A DNA stretch of 36,542 bases from Flavobacterium columnare NBRC 100251 = ATCC 23463 (GTDB taxonomy: Bacteria; Bacteroidota; Bacteroidia; Flavobacteriales; Flavobacteriaceae), in NCBI RefSeq assembly GCF_002530675.1, contig NZ_PCMX01000065.1, positions 1-36,542 of the forward strand, written 5' to 3'. Numbering within the stretch: position 1 is the stretch's first letter; each line of letters begins with the position of its first letter. Positions 24,709 through 33,344 of the stretch are shown in pieces. A program made the position numbers and the translations under genes. Below the pieces are notes generated by a model. That model did no database searches and was not told the origin of the DNA. It was given only the letters and a program-made list of their open reading frames with translations.

Positions 24709-25179
24709 ATGAAAACAGCATTTATTCATTCCCCATTAGGTATCGTTAAAATAGAAGGAAATGAAGAGGGAATTGCTGGCATTTCAATAGCAACAGAAGG
24801 TAAGTTATCTGATCCAATTCCAAAAGAACTCCTAGATGCCGTAAATCAACTACAAGAGTATTTTAACGGTAATAGAAAAGAATTTTCATTTTCATTAAAT
24901 CCAGAAGGAACTGATTTTCAAAAAAAAGTTTGGAATGAATTACTTCAAATTCCTTTCGGAAAAACAATTTCTTATTTAGATTTAGCAAAAAAGCTAGGTG
25001 ACACAAAGGTCATTCGTGCTGCTGCTTCAGCTAATGGCAAAAATCCCCTTTGGATTGTAGTACCTTGTCACCGCGTAATTGGAACCGATGGGTCTCTTAT
25101 TGGATATGCAGGCGGCTTATGGCGTAAAAAATGGTTATTAAATCATGAAAGCTCTTCGAAACAACAAATACTATTTTAA
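24709..25179 (+). CDS. ogt: Methylated-DNA--protein-cysteine methyltransferase
   Basis: Suicide DNA repair protein that moves the alkyl group of O6-methylguanine to its own cysteine. The 156-residue protein has the acceptor C120 in IVVPCHRVIG, the arginine finger region VIRAAASANGKNP, and the C-terminal DNA-binding winged helix (QKKVWNELLQIPFGKTISYLDLAKKLG). I take the ATG at 24709 as start; an in-frame TTG at 24694 would sit inside the preceding terminator. There is no fused Ada domain, so this is the Ogt-like constitutive type. The symbol is assigned by class, since ogt and adaB names are both used. Confidence 0.93.
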   Translation: MKTAFIHSPLGIVKIEGNEEGIAGISIATEGKLSDPIPKELLDAVNQLQEYFNGNRKEFSFSLNPEGTDFQKKVWNELLQIPFGKTISYLDLAKKLGDTKVIRAAASANGKNPLWIVVPCHRVIGTDGSLIGYAGGLWRKKWLLNHESSSKQQILF

Positions 25180-25237
25180 TTTTAAAAATTCTTTATTTTT
25201 TAATCATAAATCTTTATTTTCGTAAGGAACGGTTAAA

Positions 25238-25960
25238 ATGGGTAATATGCTAGACAAACTCCTACTTGAAAATATTTTATTTTTAGATATAGAAACAGTA
25301 CCTGAACATGAAACCTTTTCTTCTTTAGATCCCATACGTCAAGAACTATATGAGCTCAAAACTCAATACCAACGTAAAGATGAATTTACCGCGGAAGAGT
25401 TTTATGATCGAGCAGGTATTTGGGCTGAATTTGGTAAAATTGTATGTATTTCTGTGGGCTATTTTTCTTTTAAAAAAGATATCCGTCAATTTAGAGTAAC
25501 TAGTTTTTGGGGTGATGAAGTATCCATTCTAAATGGTTTTTCAAATTTATTAAACAGTCACTATAGTCATACACAGCATCTACTATGCGGACATAATGCT
25601 AAAGAATTTGATTTTCCTTATATAGCCAGACGAATGATCATTAATAATATTCCTATTCCCAAAAAACTAAACCTTTTTGGAAAAAAACCATGGGAAGTCC
25701 CTCATTTAGACACATTAGATTTATGGAAATTTGGAGATTACAAACATTATACTTCTCTAAAATTATTAACAACCGTTTTAGGTATTCCTTCTCCCAAAGG
25801 AGATATAGAAGGGAGTGATGTAGCTAAAGTATATTATCAAGAACAAAACATAGACAGAATTATAACCTATTGTGAAAAAGATGTAATAGCAGTTGCTCAA
25901 ATCATTCTCCGATTACGAGGAGAAGATTTGTTAATAGACGACGAAATCTTTATTGTATAA
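25238..25960 (+). CDS. 3'-5' exonuclease (PolB-like exonuclease domain, PF10108 type)
   Basis: A 240-residue DEDD-type exonuclease expected to trim DNA or RNA from the 3' end. The acidic metal-binding residues are in FLDIETVPE (D17, E19), GHNAKEFDFPYIARR, and YCEKDVIAV near the C-terminus, giving the DEDDy order with its tyrosine. No polymerase domain is present. It follows the alkyltransferase gene by 58 bases and might share a DNA-maintenance role. The natural substrate is unknown. An ATG three codons downstream (25247) is a possible alternative start. Confidence 0.82.
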   Translation: MGNMLDKLLLENILFLDIETVPEHETFSSLDPIRQELYELKTQYQRKDEFTAEEFYDRAGIWAEFGKIVCISVGYFSFKKDIRQFRVTSFWGDEVSILNGFSNLLNSHYSHTQHLLCGHNAKEFDFPYIARRMIINNIPIPKKLNLFGKKPWEVPHLDTLDLWKFGDYKHYTSLKLLTTVLGIPSPKGDIEGSDVAKVYYQEQNIDRIITYCEKDVIAVAQIILRLRGEDLLIDDEIFIV

Positions 25961-25977
25961 CATCCTGATTATTCTAT

Positions 25978-26583
25978 ATGCTTCTTAAAAAAACCTTTTA
26001 TATCGTATTTCTTTTTTTGTTAGGTCATTCTTTTAATGCTCAAGAACAAATTTCTAATCCAGATAAAAAATACCGATTTATTTTTCAAATGGACAATCGT
26101 TTTTCCAGCTTAAGAGGAAACCAAATTTCTATTTTGGGCACAAAAGTAGGGGTTCAATATAAAAATAAGTTCCGATTCGGATTAGGCACTTCTTTCATTC
26201 TATCTCCCGTTAACATTACCTATGTAAACAAAAAAACGCAGACAATTAATGACAACAAGGTAAGTCTGTGGTATGGAAGTCTTTTTACCGATTGGATCTT
26301 TTACAAAAATCCTAAATGGGAATGTTTTCTAACAGAACAAATAGGTTTTGGAAAACCTAGTTTTGTTAGAGAAATAAATGATGATATTGTTCGTGATACT
26401 AATCTCTCTTTATATGTAAATGAACTATCAGGACAAACCAATTACAAGGTATTAAAATGGTTGGGATTAGGAGCTGGCGTAGGATATCGTGCCATTCTAA
26501 ACTCAAAAGCAGCATTAAAAACTACTTTTGATGCCCCTATTTATATTGGAAAAGTTATACTTTATCCCGAAAATATTTTTTGA
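25978..26583 (+). CDS. Predicted small outer-membrane barrel protein
   Basis: A 201-residue protein I cannot place in a named family with confidence. A signal peptide (LLKKTFYIVFLFLLGHSFNA, cut before QEQ) is followed by short alternating strands (YRFIFQMDNRFSSLRGNQ; VQYKNKFRFGLGTSFILSP; KVSLWYGSLFTDWIF; LGLGAGVGYRAIL). The pattern fits a small beta-barrel with an aromatic girdle. It starts 17 bases after the exonuclease gene and lies 55 bases before the SpmA-SpmB gene. Nothing further can be said about function. Confidence 0.6.
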   Translation: MLLKKTFYIVFLFLLGHSFNAQEQISNPDKKYRFIFQMDNRFSSLRGNQISILGTKVGVQYKNKFRFGLGTSFILSPVNITYVNKKTQTINDNKVSLWYGSLFTDWIFYKNPKWECFLTEQIGFGKPSFVREINDDIVRDTNLSLYVNELSGQTNYKVLKWLGLGAGVGYRAILNSKAALKTTFDAPIYIGKVILYPENIF

Positions 26584-26638
26584 TTTATTACTTTTATACC
26601 CTTTATAACGTTATTTTACCCATTTAAGATAAATTTTT

Positions 26639-28078
26639 ATGGTTTTAAGCAGATTTTGGTTGGCAATTTTTATTTCATCTATTTTTTTCATTGTTCTAAA
26701 TCTTTTCAATGAAGGAAGTTATAGTACTGATTATATTTTAAATGGTAAAAAAGAGGACCCCATCTTAGTATCTGAAAAATATTTAAACCAACTACCAAAA
26801 TTTGTAGCAGATAGTATCAAAAAAGCTCCTGAAATGACAATGGTTGTCAATAAAGATACACTAAATGCTGACACTACTTATGTATATAAAAATCAAACGG
26901 TTAAATTATATAGCGGATTTCAAAAAGCAGATGGGCTACTTCCTACTTGTAAAAACAGTTTAGTAGATTTAATTCTTCCCTTAATTGCGTATTTAGCATT
27001 CTTTTGTGGGTTAATGGAATTATTAATTATTTCGGGTGCTTCTGAAAAATTAGCTAAAAAATTAAGTCCTTTTTTCGCACAAGTATTTCCATCAGTTCCT
27101 AAAAACCATGAGTCTATATCGTATATGACCTTAAATTTTGCCGCTAACTTCTTAGGATTAGATTCAGCTGCTACCCCATTTGGCCTTAAAGCAATGGAAA
27201 GTTTACAAACACTTAATCCAGACAAAGACAAAGCTAGTGATGCACAAATTATGTTTATGTGTTTACATGCTGCGGGTCTTACCCTAATACCTACTTCAAT
27301 TATTGGTTATAGAGCAGCCGAAAACGCCTCTAATCCTGCTGACGTAATGCTTCCTTGTATCATTACCTCTTTTATAGGTACAATAGCAGCGTTATTAATA
27401 GTGGGTATTCGTCAGCGTATCAATTTTAAAAGCGTTGGGTTATTAAGTGTATTAATGGGTATAATAGGTGCCATCCTTGGGTTATTATTTTATATTAACA
27501 CATTGGACTTGATTGGCAAAAATGCTTTTACGGGCAATTTATCTGGATTGATGCTAATATCTATTATTGGATTTACCCTCGTTTTTTCTTTCATTCATGA
27601 AAAGAGATTTACTTTAGCCAATACTACCATCTTTGACACCTTTGTTGAAGGAGCTCGTAACGGATTAAATACTGGTGTAAAAATCTTTCCGTATGTTATG
27701 GGTATGCTGGTTGCCATCTCCTTTTTTAGGAATAGTGGATTGTTTGAGATTGTGAGTAATAGCATTCGCTTTTTATTTGGACAAATAGGAATTAGCAAGG
27801 AAATTACGGATGGTCTTCCCGTAGCCCTATTACGCCCCTTTAGCTCAGGTGGTTCACGTGGATTTATGATAGATGCTATGCGAACTTCAGGAGTAGATTC
27901 TTTTACAGGGCGTTTGGTTTGTATTTTTCAATGCAGTGCTGAAACTACTTTTTATGTAATTGCAGTATATTTCGGTTCTGTTAATATCAAAAATACGCGC
28001 TATACACTAGGAACAATGCTTTTGGTTGACTTCATTTGTGTATTAGCAGCTATTGCTGTAGCAACTTGGTTTTTTTAA
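26639..28078 (+). CDS. Fused SpmA-SpmB nucleoside-recognition membrane protein
   Basis: A 479-residue membrane protein joining the two spore-maturation proteins SpmA and SpmB in one chain, as is usual in Bacteroidota although these do not sporulate. The first half has the SpmA signature NFAANFLGLDSAATPFGLKA; the second half has the SpmB signature LLRPFSSGGSRGFMIDAMR and ending AETTFYVIAVYFG. Each is a gate/nucleoside-recognition domain with several helices. Between the first helix (about 5-22) and the next lies a roughly 80-residue polar segment (TDYILNGKKEDPILVSEK onward) that should be outside the membrane. The transported substance is not established. No operon partner is apparent. Confidence 0.85.
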   Translation: MVLSRFWLAIFISSIFFIVLNLFNEGSYSTDYILNGKKEDPILVSEKYLNQLPKFVADSIKKAPEMTMVVNKDTLNADTTYVYKNQTVKLYSGFQKADGLLPTCKNSLVDLILPLIAYLAFFCGLMELLIISGASEKLAKKLSPFFAQVFPSVPKNHESISYMTLNFAANFLGLDSAATPFGLKAMESLQTLNPDKDKASDAQIMFMCLHAAGLTLIPTSIIGYRAAENASNPADVMLPCIITSFIGTIAALLIVGIRQRINFKSVGLLSVLMGIIGAILGLLFYINTLDLIGKNAFTGNLSGLMLISIIGFTLVFSFIHEKRFTLANTTIFDTFVEGARNGLNTGVKIFPYVMGMLVAISFFRNSGLFEIVSNSIRFLFGQIGISKEITDGLPVALLRPFSSGGSRGFMIDAMRTSGVDSFTGRLVCIFQCSAETTFYVIAVYFGSVNIKNTRYTLGTMLLVDFICVLAAIAVATWFF

Positions 28079-28120
28079 AACACAACTAATATTAATCCAT
28101 TTATTTTAATACTTAAAAAC

Positions 28121-28163
28121 ATACTGTTCCCAAACCATTTAAATACTATTTTGGGAACAGTAT
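28121..28163. terminator. Perfect 14-bp hairpin after the SpmA-SpmB gene
   Basis: ATACTGTTCCCAAA (28121-28134) is exactly mirrored at 28150-28163 with a 15-base loop. A-rich sequence flanks both sides; the plus strand lacks a T run, whereas the minus strand has one (GTTTTT). It probably terminates transcription, perhaps in both directions. Confidence 0.55.
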
Positions 28164-28506
28164 AAAAAATAATAATCCTACTCCTTAAACTAATTAAAAA
28201 AAACATTAAACAATTACCTTTCTATCCCTCTACTTTTAACCCAGATTATCCGTTAACCTTTGTGATGAAAAGGAAAAAGGAAAAACAGATAAAAATGCAC
28301 GAAAATTTTTTCTCTAAGCTATAGTTTTAACCAATTAAGGCTAAAAAAATGAATTCTTTTTAGATTCAAAGCCATTTTTATCTGTGATAAATTTCTGATA
28401 CACAATCTGAGTTTAATACTCAAAAAAAGTATTACATTTAAGAGCTACAAATGAAGAATTATAATTATCAAATCATTTTTGTAGCATATTGATGAATATA
28501 TTTTCC

Positions 28507-28514
28507 TACTTTTG
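28507..28514 (+). promoter_or_regulatory. -7 promoter element of feoAB
   Basis: TACTTTTG is an exact TAnnTTTG match 28 bases before the GTG start. TTG candidates upstream lie 15 or 25 bases away, so the -33 element is uncertain. A classical Fur box was not recognised. Confidence 0.55.
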
Positions 28515-28541
28515 CAATATTAATTCAATCTAAATAAACAA

Positions 28542-28778
28542 GTGAAGATTAACCTATCCCAACTAAGGCAAGGTCAAAAAGCAAAAATTGACGATTTTGA
28601 TATCGACAGTATTCCATTAAAATTATTAGAAATGGGGTGTCTTCCTGGTAATGAAGTCCAATTATTACAAGTAGCCCCCTTAGGAGATCCCTTGTATTTA
28701 TTAGTAAATGACGCACATTTAGCTATTCGAAAAGAAACAGCTGATGCTATTCAAGTAACCCTTTTTGACATTGAGTAA
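28542..28778 (+). CDS. feoA: FeoA ferrous iron transport accessory protein
   Basis: A 78-residue SH3-like protein that assists FeoB-mediated Fe(II) uptake at the cytoplasmic face. The N-terminus MKINLSQLRQGQKAKI and the middle segment LKLLEMGCLPGNEVQLLQVAPLGDP match the family, and LAIRKETADAIQV is its usual end. Translation starts at GTG (28542). The last base of its stop is shared with the ATG of feoB, so the two are translationally coupled. The upstream -7 box at 28507 should drive the operon. Confidence 0.93.
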   Translation: MKINLSQLRQGQKAKIDDFDIDSIPLKLLEMGCLPGNEVQLLQVAPLGDPLYLLVNDAHLAIRKETADAIQVTLFDIE

Positions 28779-30871
28779 TGAAAGTTGGTAATATTAACAT
28801 TGCTTTAATTGGCAATCCCAATGTAGGAAAAACTTCTGTATTTAATCAACTAACAGGATTAAATCAACAAGTCGGTAATTATCCTGGAATTACCGTTGAA
28901 AAAAAAATTGGAGTCTGTAAACTAGCTTCTAATCTAAAAGCCACCATACTTGATTTACCTGGAACCTATAGTCTAAATGCAAGTTCATTAGACGAAAATT
29001 TGGTAATTGAACTTCTTTTAAACAAAAACGACAAAGATTATCCAGATGTGGCTATAGTTGTTACAGATGTTGAAAACTTAAAGCGAAATTTATTACTATT
29101 TACCCAAATTAAAGATTTAGAAATTCCAACCATCTTAGTTGTTAACATGGCGGATCGAATGTCTTATAAAGGCATTTCATTAGATATTCCTTACTTAGAA
29201 AAAACGCTCAAAACCAAAATTGCTTTAGTAAGTTCACGCAAAGGAGAAGGTATAGAAACCCTAAAAGATCTAATTATTAATTATAAAAACGTATCTACAG
29301 AACCTTGTTTGAACGCTTCCGAAATTGATCTAGAATATTTTAATGATTTACAAAAAGCATTTCCGAACCAACTATTGTACAAATTATGGTTAGTTATTAC
29401 CCAAGACATAAACTTTGTTCATTTAGACCGCAAAGAACTACCTGATCCTTCATTCACGAAATCAAAAGATCAATTAAAGCGTCTTCAACATAAGGAAACC
29501 ATTAAACGCTATCAATTCATCAATCAAACCCTCAAAATAGGTCAAAAAATCGATCGTAATCAAGCTAGAGATTTACGCAGTCGATTAGATCGTATATTAC
29601 TACATAAAGTATGGGGATATTTTATTTTCTTCTTTATCCTGATGCTTATTTTTCAATCTATTTTTGATTGGGCAAGTATTCCCATGGATTTTATAGATCA
29701 TACTTTTACTTCTTTAGCTAGTTGGGTAGCCTCTAGAATGCCTGCTGGGGTTTTAACAGATTTAATTACACAGGGTATTATACCTGGAATAGGAGGTATT
29801 ATTATTTTCATACCACAAATAGCCTTTCTTTTTATGTTTATTTCTATTCTAGAGGAAAGTGGTTATATGAGTCGAGTGGTCTTTATTATGGATAAACTAA
29901 TGCGTCGATTTGGACTTTCTGGAAAAAGTGTAGTCCCTCTCATTTCTGGTACTGCTTGTGCTATTCCAGCTATTATGGCCACAAGAAATATTGAAAACTG
30001 GAAAGAACGTTTAATATCTATATTAGTAACCCCATTTACAACCTGCTCGGCACGTTTGCCTGTATATGCTATCATTATTTCTATTATAGTACCAAACCAA
30101 CGTATTTTGTATATTTTTAATATGCAAGGATTTGCTCTAATGACAATGTATTTAATAGGATTTTTAATGGCTCTTATTTCTGCTTGGGTTTTGCACAAAT
30201 CATTACATATCCCTTCTAATTCCTATTTTGTGATTGAAATGCCTAATTATAAATTGCCAATGTTTAAAAATGTGGCAATTAATGTAATTGAAAAAACAAA
30301 ATCCTTTGTACTAGGTGCTGGTAAAATTATTTTAGCATTATCTATTATCCTATGGTTTTTAGCCTCTTATGGTCCTGGAGAAGACTTTAAAAATGCCGAA
30401 AAAATTATAACAGAACAATCTCAATCTACAGAGGATCTAGAAGATCAAATTGCTTCCTATAAACTTGAAAATTCATATATCGGCAAAATAGGCAAAGGAA
30501 TAGAACCTATAATCAAACCACTAGGTTATGATTGGAAAATTGGAATTGCCATTATTTCTTCATTTGCCGCACGTGAGGTGTTTGTAGGTACTCTAGCTAC
30601 TATTTATAGTATAGAAGACTCCGAAGATCAAGAAGCAACCGTTAAAAATCGTTTGGCAGAGGAAATAAACCCTAATACAGGTGAAAAATTATTCAATACC
30701 GCTACTGGGGTTTCATTATTATTATTTTACGCCTTTGCTATGCAATGTATAAGTACATTAGCTATTACCAAAAAGGAAACAAATGGTTGGAAATGGCCTG
30801 CAATACAGCTGGTCTTTATGTCTGGATTTGCCTATTTAGTGGCTTTTATTGCTTATCAAGTCTTAAGCTAA
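28778..30871 (+). CDS. feoB: FeoB ferrous iron transporter
   Basis: Inner-membrane Fe(II) importer of 697 residues. An N-terminal G-protein domain has the P-loop GNPNVGKTS (12-20), switch region YPGITVEKK, G3 LDLPGTYSL, and G4 VVNMADR. It is followed by Gate/nucleoside-recognition membrane domains, with the GIIPGIGGIIIFIPQI segment and ISGTACAIPAIMATR holding the conserved cysteine. Length is complete at 697 for a FeoB lacking a long C-terminal extension. It starts at the feoA stop with one shared base. A small Cys-rich gene follows after 78 bases and completes a feoA-feoB-Cys-rich order. Confidence 0.96.
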   Translation: MKVGNINIALIGNPNVGKTSVFNQLTGLNQQVGNYPGITVEKKIGVCKLASNLKATILDLPGTYSLNASSLDENLVIELLLNKNDKDYPDVAIVVTDVENLKRNLLLFTQIKDLEIPTILVVNMADRMSYKGISLDIPYLEKTLKTKIALVSSRKGEGIETLKDLIINYKNVSTEPCLNASEIDLEYFNDLQKAFPNQLLYKLWLVITQDINFVHLDRKELPDPSFTKSKDQLKRLQHKETIKRYQFINQTLKIGQKIDRNQARDLRSRLDRILLHKVWGYFIFFFILMLIFQSIFDWASIPMDFIDHTFTSLASWVASRMPAGVLTDLITQGIIPGIGGIIIFIPQIAFLFMFISILEESGYMSRVVFIMDKLMRRFGLSGKSVVPLISGTACAIPAIMATRNIENWKERLISILVTPFTTCSARLPVYAIIISIIVPNQRILYIFNMQGFALMTMYLIGFLMALISAWVLHKSLHIPSNSYFVIEMPNYKLPMFKNVAINVIEKTKSFVLGAGKIILALSIILWFLASYGPGEDFKNAEKIITEQSQSTEDLEDQIASYKLENSYIGKIGKGIEPIIKPLGYDWKIGIAIISSFAAREVFVGTLATIYSIEDSEDQEATVKNRLAEEINPNTGEKLFNTATGVSLLLFYAFAMQCISTLAITKKETNGWKWPAIQLVFMSGFAYLVAFIAYQVLS

Positions 30872-30949
30872 AAATTAAAGATTGGTTATAAAAATTATTC
30901 AACGAACATTTAAAGTTTTTAGTTAAAACATTTTTTTAAAATTTAGAAT

Positions 30950-31069
30950 ATGATACAAGAAATAGTTGCCTTTTTGCTTCTGATTTTAGCGATAGCCTAT
31001 TTGTACAAAAAATTCTTTGGTAAAAAAAAACCAAAGAATTCTTGTAGTAATGACTGTAATTGTCACTAA
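30950..31069 (+). CDS. FeoB-associated Cys-rich membrane peptide (39 residues)
   Basis: A gene of 40 codons easily missed by size. It reads MIQEIVAFLLLILAIAYLYK at the N-terminus, one transmembrane helix, then a short basic segment and a cysteine-rich tail ending CSNDCNCH (three cysteines and a terminal histidine). Small peptides of this build follow feoB in many Bacteroidota and replace FeoC in that position. The Cys/His tail on the cytoplasmic side could bind iron or an iron-sulfur cluster and act on FeoB; that is inference. Its stop overlaps the stop of the convergent lipoprotein gene by 3 bases. Confidence 0.8.
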   Translation: MIQEIVAFLLLILAIAYLYKKFFGKKKPKNSCSNDCNCH

Positions 31070-31461
31070 TACCCTAATACGATACTATATTCAATTGGAA
31101 GAATTTGTTTTTCTTTTCTCTTTTTAAGAGGTAAAACACGTACTGTTTGCAAAGTCTTTTCTGACTTAGGCAAATGCAAACGAAACCATTCTAGAATTTC
31201 TTCTTGGTTGTTTGATCTTAACGTAAATTGTTTTTCCTCTCTAATTTTCCCATTTTCATAACAAGCTACCTGTATTACTACTTCTCCTTCCCAAATACAT
31301 TGTACTCCTTCTGGGCATCTTGAGTCATTTAGAACTTTTTGTAATACAATTTCTTTCCCATTTGTATGATCTAATTTCTGATCTATTTGAGAAATCGAAC
31401 GATTACTACTACAACTAATCAAAATGATAGTAAACAACAATAGATTTAAGGTGTTTTTCAT
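31066..31461 (-). CDS. Small lipoprotein with DSRCP/CxW motif
   Basis: A 131-residue lipoprotein. The signal peptide ends in ILISC (lipidated Cys17), and a compact domain carries LNDSRCPEGVQCIWEGEVVIQV with two cysteines, a pattern repeated in many small Bacteroidota lipoproteins of unknown role. The two cysteines could form a disulfide. Its start overlaps the Nramp-family gene's stop by 4 bases, so it is expressed with the transporter and regulator, which hints at a metal-related or envelope role. No enzyme motif is present. Confidence 0.75.
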   Translation of the reverse strand: MKNTLNLLLFTIILISCSSNRSISQIDQKLDHTNGKEIVLQKVLNDSRCPEGVQCIWEGEVVIQVACYENGKIREEKQFTLRSNNQEEILEWFRLHLPKSEKTLQTVRVLPLKKRKEKQILPIEYSIVLGY

Positions 31462-33344
31462 ATACTATTTTCTTCTTTCTTAACAATGTATAACGGAATT
31501 GATATTGCATGTCTTAATTTATCAACTGTTGTACCAAAGAGTATGTCTTTGTATCCCGTATGCCCATGCGTTCCCATTACTAAAATATCAAATTTATTTG
31601 TATTAATAATATCGGCTATAGCTTTTGTAGGGTTACCAAACCCGAGTTGGCATTCTACCTTATACCCTAACAGTACTAAATTATCACGATATCCGTTTAA
31701 TATTTTTTTATCAATCTTTGTTTCTTGATCCTTTATGTGTTGACCATAAAAAATAGCTCCTACGCTTTCCACAATATGTATTAATGTATAATCAGCATCC
31801 TTTCCACCTAACTCAATAGCATGATTTACAGCTAACGCATCTGCAGTTGAAAAATCCAATGCAACAGCAATGTTTTTTCTACAAATTGAGTGATTAGGAT
31901 TGATTTCTATTCTAATATTTTGATGAGTAGTATGTTTGTGTTCATTAAACGTAGGCTTTAGTAACGGTTTGAATATAATATATAAGAGCAACAAACCAAA
32001 ACCTATACTAATAGGCACTATTGTTAACCATAAACTGATCGCATAATTATACGTTTGAAGTATATTTTGTATTTCTCCAAAAACCAATTTAGCGTTTAGT
32101 CCTACTATAATCAGAGCAATGATCCACGCCACAACTTGTGTTAATTTATTTATTTGAAAACCATTCATTTTCTCCGGATCACTCACAAAATGAATTAAAG
32201 GAATAATAGCAAATCCCAATTGCATACTCAAAATAACCTGACTAAAAATAAGCATTTTACCCGTTACTTCTTCGCCCAATAGCGTAATGACAATTACAGC
32301 AGGCACGATAGCAATCAATCGGGTTAAGATACGTCGTACCCATGGTTGAATGCGTAGATTTAGATAGCCTTCCATAACAATTTGTCCAGCCAATGTACCT
32401 GTAATCGTTGAACTTTGTCCAGCAGCTATTAAAGCAATAGCAAATAACGAAGCAGCCCATTTGGTACCTAGCATAGGAGTTAATAATTGATACGCATCTT
32501 GTATTTCTGCTACTTCATAAAGTCCATTTTTATAAAATGCTGCTGCTGCCAAAATCAGTATAGCTGCATTAACAAAAAAAGCTAAGTTTAATGCAATGGT
32601 TGAATCTATAATATTATATCGAATAGCCTGTTTGATTCCGGCTCTACTCCTTTCGAATTTACGGGTTTGCACCAAAGAAGAATGAAGATATAAATTATGA
32701 GGCATAACAGTAGCTCCTATAATTCCAATAGCTATATACAAGGCCGTCTGATCAGGAATAGACGGTATTAATCCACTAGCTACTTTGGCAATTTCAGGTT
32801 GAGCAAATACCATTTCAAAAACAAAACAAGAACCAATAATAGCAACCAATGTTACTACAAAAGCTTCCATTTTTCGGATTCCTTTATTTATTAAAAAAAG
32901 CAATAAAAAAGTGTCTAAAACCGTAATCATAACACCTTGTAACAAAGGAATTCCGAACAGTAAATTAATACCAATTGCCATTCCCAGAACTTCTGCTAAA
33001 TCACAAGCAGCTATGGCTATTTCTGCTAGTATATACAAAAATAGGTTTACAAGAGGCGAATAAGTTTCACGAGAGGCTTGTGCTAGATCACGCTGCGTTA
33101 CAATACCTAATCTGGCACTAAGACTTTGTAATAACAAAGCCATTAAATTACTCATTAATAAAACCCATAACAAACTATATCCAAACTGGCTTCCTCCTGC
33201 TAAATCAGTGGCCCAGTTACCAGGATCCATATAACCAACGCTAATTAAATAAGCAGGTCCTAAAAAAGCCAAGGTTCGTTTAAACCATGATGTCTTATTT
33301 TGTGTGGATACACTTTCGTGTACTTCTTCTAATGATTTACTCAT
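31458..33344 (-). CDS. Nramp-family divalent metal transporter fused to a universal-stress domain
   Basis: A 628-residue protein with two parts. Residues about 20-450 are an Nramp (MntH-type) proton-coupled importer with its metal-binding motifs D40-P41-G42-N43 in helix 1 (VGYMDPGNWATD) and M214-P215-H216 (ATVMPHNLYLHS) in helix 6. Residues about 485-625 are a cytoplasmic universal-stress (UspA) domain with its ATP-binding signature GTHGHTGYKDILFGTT. Stand-alone MntH proteins end after the membrane part, so the tail is an added regulatory domain. Start overlaps the DtxR/MntR regulator stop by 4 bases, so both are coupled. Mn(II) is the most likely cargo from the DPGN/MPH motifs and the regulator type; Fe(II) cannot be excluded. 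Confidence 0.92.
   Translation of the reverse strand: MSKSLEEVHESVSTQNKTSWFKRTLAFLGPAYLISVGYMDPGNWATDLAGGSQFGYSLLWVLLMSNLMALLLQSLSARLGIVTQRDLAQASRETYSPLVNLFLYILAEIAIAACDLAEVLGMAIGINLLFGIPLLQGVMITVLDTFLLLFLINKGIRKMEAFVVTLVAIIGSCFVFEMVFAQPEIAKVASGLIPSIPDQTALYIAIGIIGATVMPHNLYLHSSLVQTRKFERSRAGIKQAIRYNIIDSTIALNLAFFVNAAILILAAAAFYKNGLYEVAEIQDAYQLLTPMLGTKWAASLFAIALIAAGQSSTITGTLAGQIVMEGYLNLRIQPWVRRILTRLIAIVPAVIVITLLGEEVTGKMLIFSQVILSMQLGFAIIPLIHFVSDPEKMNGFQINKLTQVVAWIIALIIVGLNAKLVFGEIQNILQTYNYAISLWLTIVPISIGFGLLLLYIIFKPLLKPTFNEHKHTTHQNIRIEINPNHSICRKNIAVALDFSTADALAVNHAIELGGKDADYTLIHIVESVGAIFYGQHIKDQETKIDKKILNGYRDNLVLLGYKVECQLGFGNPTKAIADIINTNKFDILVMGTHGHTGYKDILFGTTVDKLRHAISIPLYIVKKEENSI

Larger units (their letters stand above)
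28079..28541. other. 463-bp gap with two inverted repeats upstream of feoA
   Basis: No gene is evident. It holds a 14-bp perfect hairpin (28121-28163), a 12-bp long-range inverted repeat (CAGATAAAAATG at 28286-28297 and its mirror at 28373-28384), and the feoA promoter at 28507. The length is unusual for this compact region, so regulation of feoAB by the leader is possible. Confidence 0.6.

Noticed and set aside
28515..28541. Fur box upstream of feoA
   Set aside because: Only a half-like AT-rich match (ATTCAATCTAAAT) was seen, with no clear symmetry, so I did not annotate it.
31486..31728. Plus-strand frame within the Nramp-Usp gene
   Set aside because: It lies wholly antisense to the Usp domain, which has strong sequence motifs.
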